64,000 nt of DNA, taken from positions 620,001-684,000 of the forward strand of contig JABYQU010000008.1 in the NCBI GenBank assembly GCA_022264855.1. The letters run 5' to 3'. A program made the position numbers and the translations under genes. The stretch's first letter is position 1, and each line of letters starts with the position of its first letter. The stretch comes from Lenzites betulinus. Its lineage: Eukaryota > Basidiomycota > Agaricomycetes > Polyporales > Polyporaceae. The notes under the pieces were generated by a model. It did not search any database. It had not been told where the DNA came from and saw only the letters and a program-made list of their open reading frames with translations. Of this stretch, positions 34,327-46,100 are shown in pieces.

Positions 34327-35303
34327 GACTAGTACCTGCAGACGTCGCAAGTCTGTTCCCAGATCTCACGATCGATCTCTGAGCGTCGCGAAGACCTTCA
34401 AAGCTCTATGGGTCAGAGATCACCGTCAACACCACCGTCTAGTAGAAGAACTGTCTGGGCAGAACGAAACGCAAGTACTGGCTGGTCTCAAGGAGTTCTG
34501 TGACCGCACGCGCAAAGTAGGAAGCACGTGACCAAAATGAGCGTAAGAAAGTTAGAAGAACCAAGTTCGTCAGTCTGTTGTGCCATCGACCCCTCCTCTC
34601 GCAATGTGGCGTCATCCGCCTCCCCGATACCGGCGATGTCCAAGATTTATACGGACACAATGAGACCAAGTTCTGGCTAGTATGACTCTATCAAGTACGA
34701 CTGTTGCGGATACTTACCAGTAGGTAGCATCATACTTCGCCGGCAGGCCCCTGGCCGCGACGAGCCGCGACGGTGCACCGCGGCAACGTCCTCGACGGGA
34801 CCCTCAGTCTGGGTCGCGGTACAGTCGCGGTGTCGAATGCGTTTGATTAGTGCAGAGTGTTGCCAGGCGTTGTCATGTCTCATGTGTCAAACCCAGGGGC
34901 TGTGGCACAAGCCGAATCTTGCGTGCATCATACCTTCAGGCCTGATGCACCTCTTCAAGAACGGCATTCAATGGTTGCTCATGGTTGCCGCCTTCGCTTG
35001 TCAATTTTCTCCCCCAAGATCCTAGTGCCAAATCGCTTCTGCGCGCGTATGCCACAGAAGCGTCGACTCAGGGCTGATCATGTGGATACAACGCCGTAGG
35101 GCACCGTGGTGATACCCACGGCGGCCCACGCTAGCACAACGTTGAAGGCCATCTCGTGCCTGACCTCGGAAGGATACCCGCTTACCCTGGAGGAGCCTGA
35201 GGGCACTAGAGCGCACTGAAGTGCACCGATACTCAAGCCAAGTGCCATCGATCTGCTCCTCTCTCGACGGCTCCCCCTCCAGATATCCCGAACGTTGAGC
35301 TGC
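34327..35303. other. Intergenic region between divergent genes
   Basis: About 980 bp between the ChaC start and the reductase start. I see possible but unsupported short frames on the minus strand near 34.5-34.9 kb and no recognisable domain. It should contain both promoters. Confidence 0.3.
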
Positions 35304-36729
35304 ATGTCTACCTCCAGTGAACTTGTTCTCATCTCGGGCTTGAACGGCTTCATCGCGACGGACATCGCCCTCGCATTCCTCCAGGCGGGGTACCGCGTTC
35401 GTGGCACCGTACGATCCCAGGCGAAGGCGGAAACGTGGCTGAAGCTCCCCGCGTTCGCAACGTTCATTTCAAACGGACAGCTTGAGACCGCCATCGTCCC
35501 CGACATCGTCAGACCAGGTGCGTTCGACGATGCGCTGAAGGACGTGGACTACTTCCTGCACACGATCGCCCAGCTTCCCGACTGGCGGCCGGGCGTGAAG
35601 CAGGACATGGAGAAGGACATCTTGCTCCCGAACATCGACGGGACGCTAAATGCACTTAAGTCCTCCACCAAATTCCCCCAGGTGAAAAAGGTCATAATCC
35701 TCGGGTGTGTAGATCGTCTTGTCTGTGTCTGCCATGCTTATCACCATTGGTATTGGGGCGCCTACGAGTCAGGTCTATTGCTGCTGCCGTGGACTTGTCA
35801 GTCCCGAAGCACGTCGAGGTCGTTACCGAGAAATCGTGGAACCCACGCGACTATGAGTAGTGCGTGGCTTCCTCGTTTACTTAGGCCGTGTGGTTGCTGA
35901 GGGTCTATGCAGCGGCAAGAGCGCCCCCCATCCACTGTTCTCGTACGGTAAGCGTTCGGCGAAAGATTATCTGAAGGTGCGGCGTACCTGATGTATTCAA
36001 TGCTCAGGAGCCTCGAAGAAGCTTGCTGAAGAGGCTGCGTGGCGATACGTCGAAGAGACCAAGCCTCACTATGCGCTCATCACTACTTTACCTTGTGGGT
36101 ATAGCCCTCTTCGAATGACTAGAGAGCAACGCTTAAGCGTGCACAGGCTATGTCTTCGGACCCGCTAACGGCCTCGACCCCTTCGGTGTGAACAACGCAT
36201 CGCAGCAGTGTACGTCTTACCTAAGCTGCCCCACTTGGATGGCCAGACTTTGAAAAACGTTCCAGGGCTAGCAGGGACCCTCTTCCGTTCGGACTGGAAC
36301 TTCAAGACTTCGGCTGGCGGACCCGCGTACGTGGATCTCCGGGATGTAGCCCGCGCGCACGTACTTGCTGTCCAGCGTGAAGAGGCGAACGGCAAGCGCC
36401 TCATCCTGGTGCGTCGACTTGAAGACAAAGTTTCACGATGTTGCGAGCTGACTCTTGCGACCCCTCAGGGCAAGACCGAGTCGGAGGTCCGGTTCCCGTC
36501 CGACTTCGTGCCGCTCTTCGCGCGCGAGTTCCCTGAGCGCGCGCACAAGCTGCCTAAAGTCCCGAGCGACCTCGTAAACCACCCCGAGTATGACGTCGAC
36601 CCTTCCGCGACGGAGGCTGCGCTTGGCTTCAAGTTCCGTGGCCCTCGGGAGGTCGTCCTTGAGACGGCCCGGTGGCTCATCGAGAGCGGGGCTGAGAAGG
36701 AATGGGAACCTGTGATGACGCCTTACTGA
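35304..36729 (+). CDS. NAD(P)-dependent extended SDR (dihydroflavonol-reductase/cinnamoyl-CoA-reductase-like)
   Basis: Predicted exons are 35304-35704, 35773-35859, 35913-35947, 36008-36094, 36147-36209, 36266-36408 and 36469-36729, giving 358 residues. The N-terminal Rossmann motif is ISGLNGFIATDIALAFLQAG followed by YRVRGTVRS, the usual NADP-binding signature of this family with the first glycines partly replaced (SGLNGFI). VDYFLHTIAQLP corresponds to the VDGVFH-type segment. The catalytic YxxxK is FSYGASKKLAEEA. YVFGPANGLDPFG, GPAYVDLRDVARAHVLA and a C-terminal HPEYDVDPSATEAALGF-like region follow. The donor/acceptor pair around exon 3 was chosen because the alternative acceptors create TAG. 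Substrate unknown; such fungal enzymes reduce aldehydes or ketones. Confidence 0.85.
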
Positions 36730-37014
36730 AGAGGATGCTACTAGAACGAGCGAACGTCGTTTAGAATGAGTGCTTGCTACTGTAGCCCCGCCACACGTGT
36801 AGACATTCTGCGGGAGATAGATACCGGAAACATTGAAGAGCTCCGCAGTGGGTGAATGCAGATGGGTGATGCCGATTTCCGTCCATGGATGTATGCGATG
36901 AGGACGGACAGTACACAGGTCTGAGGATGACCGGAATCGCCCGGCCAAATGCCGCTCGCTGTCTGTCAAAGCATGTCAGATGCTTCTGCGTACTAACCAG
37001 GGGAGGTATTGAAT

Positions 37015-37583
37015 TCATTCCCCGGTGGCAAGAAAGCCATCCATGCGTTCGCGCAAACCCCCAACACGTTCTAGCGGGCGCATGAACCCGCCCCAAAAGA
37101 ATATACGGCCGCCGTCCTGCGTCGCACCGTCCTCGGGCCGGCGGGGGTCTGGGAGAGGGGCAATGTCGGGCAAAGAGCACGTTCCCAGGAACCCTCCAGA
37201 AGAGAAAAGCGTCCGCGTCGCATGCTGTGTACACTGTTGCGAAGCCTCGAGAAATATACAAGACGACTTCCGGATCTGTCCAAGCCAAGTGAGTACGGTT
37301 GCTTTATTTCACTCATGCTCACCGGATCTTTAGAGGGGAAGTATTCATGGTCGAGCAGCTTCGCTGACGTTTGCAATCGTAGGTGGTGCATGGGCAGTCT
37401 ATGAATGGCAATGCAGTGAGTCATCTTGAGGCCTGGCAAGACCATGGTACGGGTACACCGGGCTGACCAGCCTGCCGCACCAACTCCAGGTGAGCGGTGC
37501 AGACACACCACTTAACACGTCCCGGCAAAACTCCCACCGGAGTCGTTTGCTGCGCCCGAGGGAAAGAAAGGACGGTTAGACAT
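37015..37583 (-). CDS. Uncharacterised 133-residue protein, three exons
   Basis: Predicted minus-strand exons are 37519-37583, 37323-37398 and 37015-37275. Phases fit and the frame closes with TGA. The product starts MSNRPFFPSGAANDSGGSFA. It continues with SAKLLDHEYFPSKDP, CIFLEASQQC, LFSSGGFLGTCSLPDIAPLP and FFWGGFMRPLERVGG. The residue balance looks like a real folded small protein, unlike the overlapping frames. I do not recognise the family. The gene converges on the reductase at 35304-36729, with 285 bp between the ends. Confidence 0.5.
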
Positions 37584-40413
37584 TTTGAATGTCTGCCGCA
37601 GCTCCACCTCTGTGCGCTGTGGGACAGATACTCAGTGACCACTGCCTCTACAGCCTTGAGGCAGACGCACCTCTATCGTGCCCTCTTTGTAAGCACAACC
37701 TCGAATCAGGTCGTCTGTACTCACCTCTACGCCGTCAAGCTTCGGCTATTCAACCCCCGAGGCCTTGATACTCTTGAGGGTACTTCATGGCGCATATAGT
37801 CGGTTACCGTTCTTGACCCGCCCCAGGACCTTCCGCGAATGCCCCGTGTGAACGATACCATCCGCACGGCAAAGCTTCGACATATCCGGAACCCCGCCCC
37901 CAACGTGCTCGAGGATGCCTCCCCGGCATATTGCGCCCTCACGCTACGCCGCTGGAACATAGTGGTTAGTAAGTACCTCCCCGGCCATCATAGCATAGCG
38001 CAGATATGCTTACTCGGTCCCTGTCCAACAGTCTACCTTTCGGCTGCACGCGCGTGCAGTAGCAGCATTCCTAGTATCGGCGCGAAAATCACCCTGGCCT
38101 CCGAAGCCTCGGAGCCTCTGCGTGAGCTTGAAGCCAGTGCGACGCCTCGCATGGATCAGCGAGCACGCCCCCAGCTCCGGCCGTGTGCACGCGAAAGCCT
38201 AACGCAGCATGCCTCAGATCGCAGTTTCGACCCCGGCCGACGCACCTACCGGCGGGCGGGTATAGGGGGATCTCCGCGTGTCCCCCTACACCCGCAGCCT
38301 CCTCCCGCGCCGACACCGACACCGACCAGCGCCGCTTCTAGCTCCGGGCGCACCCGCGCCGGACAACGTTCGTCGTCGAGGGCGCGCAGAGTCCGGTAGG
38401 GCGTAGTAGCCTCGCGCACCCACGCTGCGAAGCCTGTCTGGCCGCGCCGTCCCACGGCGCGTCGACGCTCCCACCTGCGCCTCGCGGCGTGAGAAGCAGA
38501 AGAGGCGAAGGGCGTCGTATGCATGCTGCGGCTGCCTTTGCGCGATAGCATGCCTCCATCTCTGCGCGTTGTCGCGCGCGTGCTGTCCTGAAGAACGGAG
38601 AAGGCGGGCGAATCCTCGAGCTCCGGGCTTCAAGCTCCAGTCTTGAGAACGCGCGCGCGCGGCGCGGCATCGCGCGGTCGTCGAGCCTACTTGCCACCCG
38701 GCCGGTGCTTCAGCGCGAGTCGGGTGCGCCGCTGCCCCGAAGGTCGAGCATGCCAAGCCGCCGTACGCGACCTGCCGTACGCAGCGCGGGCGGATCCCAC
38801 AGCACGACGTACAAACTCCCGGGCGACGATCCGCGCGCTGAATCCTCGTACATCCGTGCCGTGCCACTAGCGAGGGTCTCGTCGTGCGCCGCTTCGGGGA
38901 CCCGAGCAGCCCGTCGCGATCCTCGCGCAATCCTACATTGTCAATGTCAATGTCAGAACGTATCATACGAAGGCCGAAAGCGGGGACACGGTACGCACCG
39001 CGCCCTTCCCGCATCCTTCCTACATCCTGCTTCCCCTCCCGACGACACGGCGCGCCAGCCCTCTCGCGCCTTCGCTCTATAGGACGTGTAAAATGCCCGG
39101 GACCGTGCGCGGAAGAATTCGAAGGAAGGGATCCGAGGGGTGGAGTGTTCTGCCTTCTGCGGGATCAGCACATGGCGGCGACTTCGGGCTCGGGCTCGGA
39201 CGCTGTAAGTAGGCAGGTCGTCGCACGCGCGCGCATGACCGCCTTGCAGGTTCTACGTGGGCCTTGGGTGTGAACGTCGCGAGCCTGACGACGGGGAGAA
39301 GCGCAAGTGCTCACCTGTGGGCCGGGAGCACGGCGCGCGAAGCTGTTGTGTTGCTGCGATCCGTACCGTCGGTCGGGTCGAGGAACTTGCAGACATGAGC
39401 TTGGGTGGGGGACTTGCGCACACGCTTGGAGTCGAGGGGTGTCGAGGAGCTTCTTGCGACTTGCGCACACGCGGACGATGTCTTCATTATCGAGCATCTT
39501 GAACATCTTGACTCTTGAGTACTTGAATATCTTGAACTTGCTTGCTCCGAACGGCCTCGACTTCCAAACCAGGACGCGCGCATCTATAATTAAGCTACAG
39601 TATATACAAGATTGCTACAGTACTTCGAGTGGGCGCGTGCCCTCCATTTATACGCGCCGCGCGGAGGGCGCACACGGCGGGAACAGGGCACACTGCGGGC
39701 GCGGCGCGTGGTATGGTGCAGGCGGGCGGGGTGAGAGCAAACGATGTAGTTGTGGGTGAGAAGCAAGGAGACCGAGGCGGGGGCGAAGCAGTGGAATGCG
39801 GAAAGGGGAACGGGGGAAGGGAAGAGAGAAGGGGCAAGGGGAAGGGAAGGCAGCACGGGCGGGATAAGCAGAGAGCAAGTACAACGGATTGCGAACCGGA
39901 CAGACGATGCGACGAGTGCGAGTGTTCCCAGGGCGAGAGACGAGCGAGCGGGCGGCCGTGAAGAAAGCAGGTGCGAGGATGCGAGAACGGGGAACTGTGT
40001 GTGGGGTGCGGGGGATGAATGCGGGGATGACCAGGGCAGCACGGGAAGGGGGATGCGGGGACGGTGCAGGCATAGCATAGCATGGCACGTATCCGGCGAT
40101 GCGGCGCGGGAGCGGGAGATCCGAAATGAGCGTGGTGAGGACGACGAGTACAGCAATAATGAGTGAGTGTGTGTGTGGTATATCGAACGATGGATGATGA
40201 TGACGATGAGGCCGATGATGATGCAACGAGCGTGAGTGAAGCAATGCAGAGGATGAAAAAAAAAATGCAATGAGTGTGCGTGTGTGGGGGTGCGCCGCAG
40301 CGACTGTGAAGGGCGTGGGCTATGCGAGGGGGCGTCGCGCATCCGATTTAGAATTCGAGCGCGTTCCTGGTCAAGGGGTGGGTGAGGAAGGGGTAGGATT
40401 ATCACAACAGCGC
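37584..40413. other. Gene-poor GC-rich interval
   Basis: About 2.8 kb without a supported gene. It contains an irregular CTTGA-rich run at about 39490-39545, purine-rich sequence near 39.77-39.87 kb, a GATGAT run near 40.2 kb and ten consecutive A at 40256-40265. Long open frames here (up to 271 codons) are composition artefacts in my judgement. Confidence 0.35.
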
Positions 40414-43151
40414 TCAGGAGATGTACGACCAGGCGAGGTTCACCCGGCCGACGTCCCTAATGTACACCTGTGCCTGGACACGGCACACCTGCAGCCCACG
40501 TCAGACCGACGCCCGATAACACGGTCTCGAACATCGCAGGCGACTCACCATGTCCGCAACCTCCCAGTCTTTCCAATAAACATGCAAACTCCCATCTTCC
40601 TTCTTCTCGATCTTGCGCGTCGGCCCGAAGCTCTCGCACCATTTGATTACGTTCTCCACGCGCCGCTGCTGCTCGACCACCCGATTCCGCGCGTCCTCCG
40701 CCACCTGGCTCGCAGAGAGCGAGGACGATGCACGGCCGAGATCGACGTACAGAGGCGAGCCGCTGATGACCAGTTTCTTTCTGCGGCGGCGCTGGCGGTT
40801 CGTCAATGACGCGAAGAACGACTGCGAGCGCGGCGCGGGGAGGAAGAGCGATGGCGACGGCGTGCTCGGCGATGGAAGGGGGAGTGTCGGTTGCGGCGGG
40901 GGCGAGCCGGGCGACGTAGGGCGCGAGGGGATCTGGAGGGTGAGCGTCATGGTGGGCGGGGGCGAGGGGGAGATTGGGGCCCGAGAAGAGGCGACTCGGG
41001 TTCCAAGTGCGGGTTCGCGGCGAAGACGGGCTCCTCGTCGAACATGCACGACGGCGCGCTCGATCCGAACGGATCGAGGTCGGGCAGCGGGGAAGGGAGC
41101 ATGGGCTCGATCGGGGTCGCGAGCGTCGAAGCGGAAGAGGCGTTCGACGAGCTCGACGAGGACACCGAAGGCGCGAGCGTGCGGACGGAGGGGTGGAACG
41201 ACGGCCGGGAGGCAGAGTGCATGGCTTCGCGGGAGCTGGAGCGGCGGATGTCGAGCACGTCTGAGGAGCCGCGGGGGGTGTTGGGCGGTGGGGGCGAGGG
41301 CCTTCCGATAGACCCTGCGCGAGTGCGGCCGGGTATTAAGCTTAGGAGACGGTCTCGCTTGGTGGCCTTGCTAGCCGGCGAAGATGACACATCAGCGGAT
41401 GCTTGCCGAATTCGGGGGCGGGACGCCACGGAGTCTAGAGACCAGCGAGACGCTAGAGTGGCTTCACCATCTGCTTCTTCAGGGCTGTCTAACGCTGAAC
41501 AGGTGATAGCCTCCCCAGGACTGACGAATTCCGCATCAGGCGACCCCGTCGCGTCGCTCATCAGGGAGGGGAGCAGGGAGGATATTGGAGCCAGAGAGGG
41601 TGATGGCATGGTCGCGAGCTCGGCCAGGTTGCGCAACTGTGGGGTCGAATGTGACGTCGTGAGCTGGGGAAGGGTCGGACGGCGCTTTCTTTCTGGACTA
41701 GAGCTAAGCGGGAACGTCCCGCTGAAATCGTCGGCGCTTCTTGGGAGTGCTGCGCTGCTGCTCCGGGTACGTCCCGCGTGCTTAAACGTGGGCGCGAACG
41801 AGGGCTGCTCTTCAGCGACGTAGACGGCGGTTCTCTTTTCCACTTCCGTTTCGCGTTCTTCCAACACCGACATGGTAGACGAGATGGACGGATATGTCGC
41901 GTGTCTTTGCGTACTCGGCCGTGCAGCTGCTGTACTCGGGGCCGAGGCGCGAGGAAACGGGCGAGGCTTCGGGGAGCTGGACAGGCGCGAAGTCAGACGC
42001 GGCGAGGGTGGAGGGGTCCGGTCCCTCTCTGAGAGGAGAGTCCGCGGGGAGCGAGGAGGCGAAGGCGTTGATCCAGAAAATCGCGTCGTTGCTGGAGTCG
42101 GCGGTGGGACCAAAGGCAGACTGGGTCTCGGACGCAATCGCAACGGTGGGACGGGCAACGGCTGGAGAAGTCAGGTGAGTACACCTATCGCATTAACGAA
42201 TCTACACGACAAAGAAGCAGCCTGATGGAGAGTACAGAAAAAATCTGGGACGGGCGCATGCCTTCCCTGCGCGTAACAAGGACGGGTTCGCACGAAATAT
42301 GCGAACGGGGAGAAAGTACGGCATACAGCGCTGGTCGCATCTGCACAGCACCCGAGCCGCGAGCTCGCGACTATCCCCAATCGGGCAAGACCAGAAAACG
42401 GCATCTGCCGTGCGCACGTCGCGGCCGATCGCGAAAAATGTGTTCCCGGACTTTCCCCCGCAACAGCGCGCGGGACGACGCGGCGTCCAAAAGCCAAAAG
42501 TCTGAGCGCATCAGATTATTTCGCAATCTGGCCTCAACAGTCGCGGTCCGTGCACTCTCAAACGTCCCGGCGGCGACGCTATGAGACCATGACGAGCAAC
42601 AGTCACGGATGCCTGAAGCCAAACTGACGTCCGAACTCGCAAACGGACCAACGAAGCAAGACAGATGATCACTTCATGCGCGAATTGGTGCTCACCTTGT
42701 CATAATTGCCCTGGATGGACTGCGTCAGGCTTTGCGAACGCGTCCGTGGCGTTGACGGCGCAGACTGCCGTGCTTTGAAGAACGTGGGGTCGTACACGCA
42801 TGGCAGACACGCTTCTTCATCTTCTTCCTCGACTGTAACCGCAGTCTATCAGCGATGCTCTCGGGAGAAGGGCGAGCAATGACACGTCGCGGACATACCA
42901 TCGAACAGGTCCGGGATGCCAAGCGTGGACTCAGCGGCCTCCTCGAGGGCCCAGCTGTACTCTGTCTGGATCCAGCGGTCGGTGTCGCGGTCGGGGTAGG
43001 CACGCTTCTCCGGGAGCGGTGCGCTGCGGGGCTGCTGCTCGTCTTCGTCGTCGTCGTAAAAACGACTCTCGTAGCCGAGCTGCTGCAAGAGCTCGAGTTT
43101 CGCGTCGAGCTGGGAGGCGGCCACGCTGCGAGTCGCGCGGTTGGTGTGCAT
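40414..43151 (-). CDS. Large disordered protein with conserved C-terminal domain, function unknown
   Basis: Predicted minus-strand exons are 42899-43151, 42696-42832, about 41045-42161, about 40549-40935 and 40414-40488. The N-terminus is acidic and helical (SQLDAKLELLQQLGYESRFY, DDDEDEQQ, DRWIQTEYSWALEEAAES). The middle is a long P/S/R-rich disordered stretch. The C-terminal part has a basic patch RQRRRRKKLVISGSPLYVDL, a helix AEDARNRVVEQQRRVENVIK, then WCESFGPTRKIEKKEDGSLH, YWKDWEVADM and VCRVQAQVYIRDVGRVNLAW, which resembles a small RNA-binding-type or other alpha/beta fold. The frame switch between exons 3 and 4 is certain only to within about 100 bp, and the 534-nt intron between exons 2 and 3 is long for this genome. 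Function not recognised. Confidence 0.65.
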
Positions 43152-46100
43152 GCTGGCGCGAGTGGGGGGAATGAGGTGAGCGGTGCGGTCGCAGACGCGT
43201 GAGGCAGCACACGGTGTGCGCGTGCCCGGCAAGCAAGCGGGGTGATGGCGCGTGGGCTGTTACGTGTGCGCGGTGGGTGCGGGGGCAGGGCCGGCGTCGG
43301 TGTGGGCGGGTGGGAGGGGAGTGAATGGGCGAGGTGTCGGGGCCGGGGGCTGGACGAGGGGGAGGCGGGGGTCGGGAGGATCAGCGGGAAGGGGCATCTG
43401 GCTGGGAGGGTATTTGAAGCGAGAGCCGGAAGAGGAAGCGGGGTCGTTGATGGTCTTCGCTTGGCGCAGGTGTGATGAATATTCCGCGCAGAACGCCGCG
43501 AACGCGCGCCCGTTCGCGTTTTCCCCGTCCGCGCTTTCCCATCACCCGCTTACCTCAGCACCACACCCGTCTCTCCCGCCCCGTCCTCGGCCACCCGCCG
43601 GTTCTCCGGCCGAGTCCGTGCGACCCCCCGGCCCCGGCCGTGGCCAGGCGCAGTCTCTGTCTTTTCCAGACATACACTGCCTGCTCTCCAGAACACCCAC
43701 TCTCCCCCTGCCAGTCGGGGAAGGGCGCGAGGAGTTAAAGAGGATATACGGGCAGCGTCGTGCGCATACCGCCGCCTTCGCATAGCCTCCGTTCCCCTCC
43801 CAGTTCCCCCGCCTTCGCCATGCTCCGGGTCGCGCGCACTCGTCCTCGGGCGCAACTTGAACGCTGCGAATCAGACGCAGCTCGAATGAATGACGCCGCG
43901 CCCCCAGCCTCTCTGGGCAGATGCCGGTTTCCGCGCTGCTGCGCTTCCACCATGAATTGTTCAATGGATTCCAGCTTCTGCCCTACAGACGCCGTCTTGG
44001 AATTACCGCCACAGTAGCACCTCCAGCCCCTCCCCGGCCTCCCCCCGCACGACGTCGCCCATCGATCCGGTAAGGTTCTCTCCTGCCCGGCAGCCCAGCG
44101 CAGCACTACCGTTCCGTCCCCGATCGTGTGCGTGACCCAGATCGTCGCGCTCCTGCTCGCTGTGACCGCCCCCCCGTTTGGCAACACGTGTAGTATGTAC
44201 TCACCGTCCCCGGGTACCGCAGGTCCAAGCCTCTGGCCGAGCGCGACCCGGCCGACAGCACTTGCACGGTGCGCACAGCGGACGGACGGTACGCTGACAG
44301 CATTCGACACGCCACCGCGCCGGTATCACTTTACGTTCCGCCCGTCTGCGCCAGCGGCTGCAGTCGCGGTATTATAGACGCATATGTCAAGGGCCCGTGC
44401 CTTGCAAGGCATGTGCGACATATGATAGTGCTCACTTCCGGCCGGCCATCCCCCTCTGCTGACACCCGCTTCCAGTTCCGAGTCTCAGTCCACACCCCCT
44501 CTTTCTAAAAGCTTCATTTCCGCCCGCTGCCTTGCAATTGATAGTGTGGCCCGCCTTCTGAATCTTCATGATCACGCCCGCTTCTCGTCCTCCCTGCGCG
44601 ATCCTCTACCGCCCCTCTACGATCCCCCGGCTGGCAACCTGAAAGGACGAATACGCCCCTCCGGCCCTCTACCACCGACCCCATCACTGCCAAACCTTCC
44701 CGTCTGAATCCCCGCGCCCAATGGTGGCAACCGCTGCCAATCTCCCCTCAGCTCGGAGTCCCCAGCCACAAACCCCATCGAGGCGCGCCATGTCCGTGTC
44801 TCGCACAGATCCGAGACCGCGCAGGGCCGCCGTGCCAAATGCGCGCGCTGTTCAGACTGAGATTCTTCCCAGTGCCCGCAGGCCGAGGCTGATGGCGGGG
44901 CAGCAGCCCCCGCAAGCGACTGCAGCCGCCATCGCCGGCGCTCACGTGCGGCCAAAGTTGAATGCCCTCCCACTCTCCCACTGCCAGAACTGAACCTTAC
45001 TATCTTCAGCGCAGCGACCGCGCCCGGGAGTCCGCGGTCGCCAGCAGACGTCCCTGCGCGACGCGCGCGGGCCTCGTCAAATAGGCGAACCCATCCCGGC
45101 CGCGGGGGTCGTTCATTGTGCAGAAGCACACCTCGCGCGTTCTGCGCCGCCGCAGACAGACCGTTCCGTGCGTTCCTTTGTTGCGCACGAGCTCGCGCTC
45201 TGATCAGGCTGGAGCGAGTCTGGCAGGCTCCCCGCGTCCCGTGCGTGCATGAGCATGAACAGCTCCCCTCGTCAGAGCTGAGCTTGGCCCTGCCGACGGC
45301 TGCTGTGGTGCTGTTGTGCTGTCCTGTTGTTCTGCTGCTCTGCCCTGCCCTGGAGGCATCGCGCGCGCGAACGCGCATCTTCGCGCATGCGCTCCAGAAC
45401 ACGGGCAGATCAGCAGCCGCGATGTATGTTCGCGCGATCTGTCGATGGCCCGCTGCCGATGTATGGATGCGCTCATGTGAATGTGCATGTTCTCTGCGCC
45501 CGACTCGGCGCGGCGGCGACAGCGAACTTCCAACTTTGAGCAGCCAAAAAAACCCCACATACGCTCTCCGCGGCCTCCAGCACGCAAACGCAAACCCGCA
45601 CTGCGCCTCCGCCTGCCGCCACACGCCCAGCCCGCAGAAGAACTCGAAGGAAGAAGACGACCGGGGGTAGCGCGTCCTGTGGGGCCTCTGTACCGCCGGA
45701 GGACCCACGCCATCATCACTTCTTGCGACCTGAGTCCTGAACACCGCGTCCTGAATCCTGACAGTCGGGGGCGTCTTCGATGTCTGCTCTGTCGCTGCTG
45801 CCAGCCCACATGCAGCCCCGCGCACGAACACCTCTCCCTGGCACGCGCACGCAATTTCGCCCGGCACGGCTGCGTCGCCTCCCAGCAGGGAACCGCCCCC
45901 GCGCGCCCACCCTCCAAGCGCCCCCGCAATCTACCCGCTCTCGTCGCTCCGGCCCAGAAAGGCAGCGCGCGAGCAGCGTGCGGTCTAGCAGGTCGAGCGC
46001 GCCGAATGCGGGAGCCCGCGCGCCCTGTTCGACAGCGCGTCGCGTTCGGCGCGCGGCCGAGTATGTGCGTGCTCCTCCCGCATCGCGGCGCCTCGTGCCG

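Noticed and set aside
38286..39014. 242-codon open frame on the minus strand
   Set aside because: Arginine-rich noise in a CG-rich stretch, overlapped by other open frames; no splice context or domain.
39590..40405. 271-codon open frame on the minus strand, rich in H, P, S and L
   Set aside because: Caused by a purine-rich plus strand with repeats; the frame begins inside low-complexity DNA and has no domain.
42855..43202. Plus-strand frame opposite the first exon of the 40-43 kb gene
   Set aside because: Shadow of the minus-strand exon, whose sequence has the natural residue balance and correct splice sites.
44617..45867. 416-codon open frame on the minus strand
   Set aside because: Overlaps equally long frames on the opposite strand (45116-45670, 45481-46335). 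Sequence is low-information R/A/S/G-rich with no conserved block.
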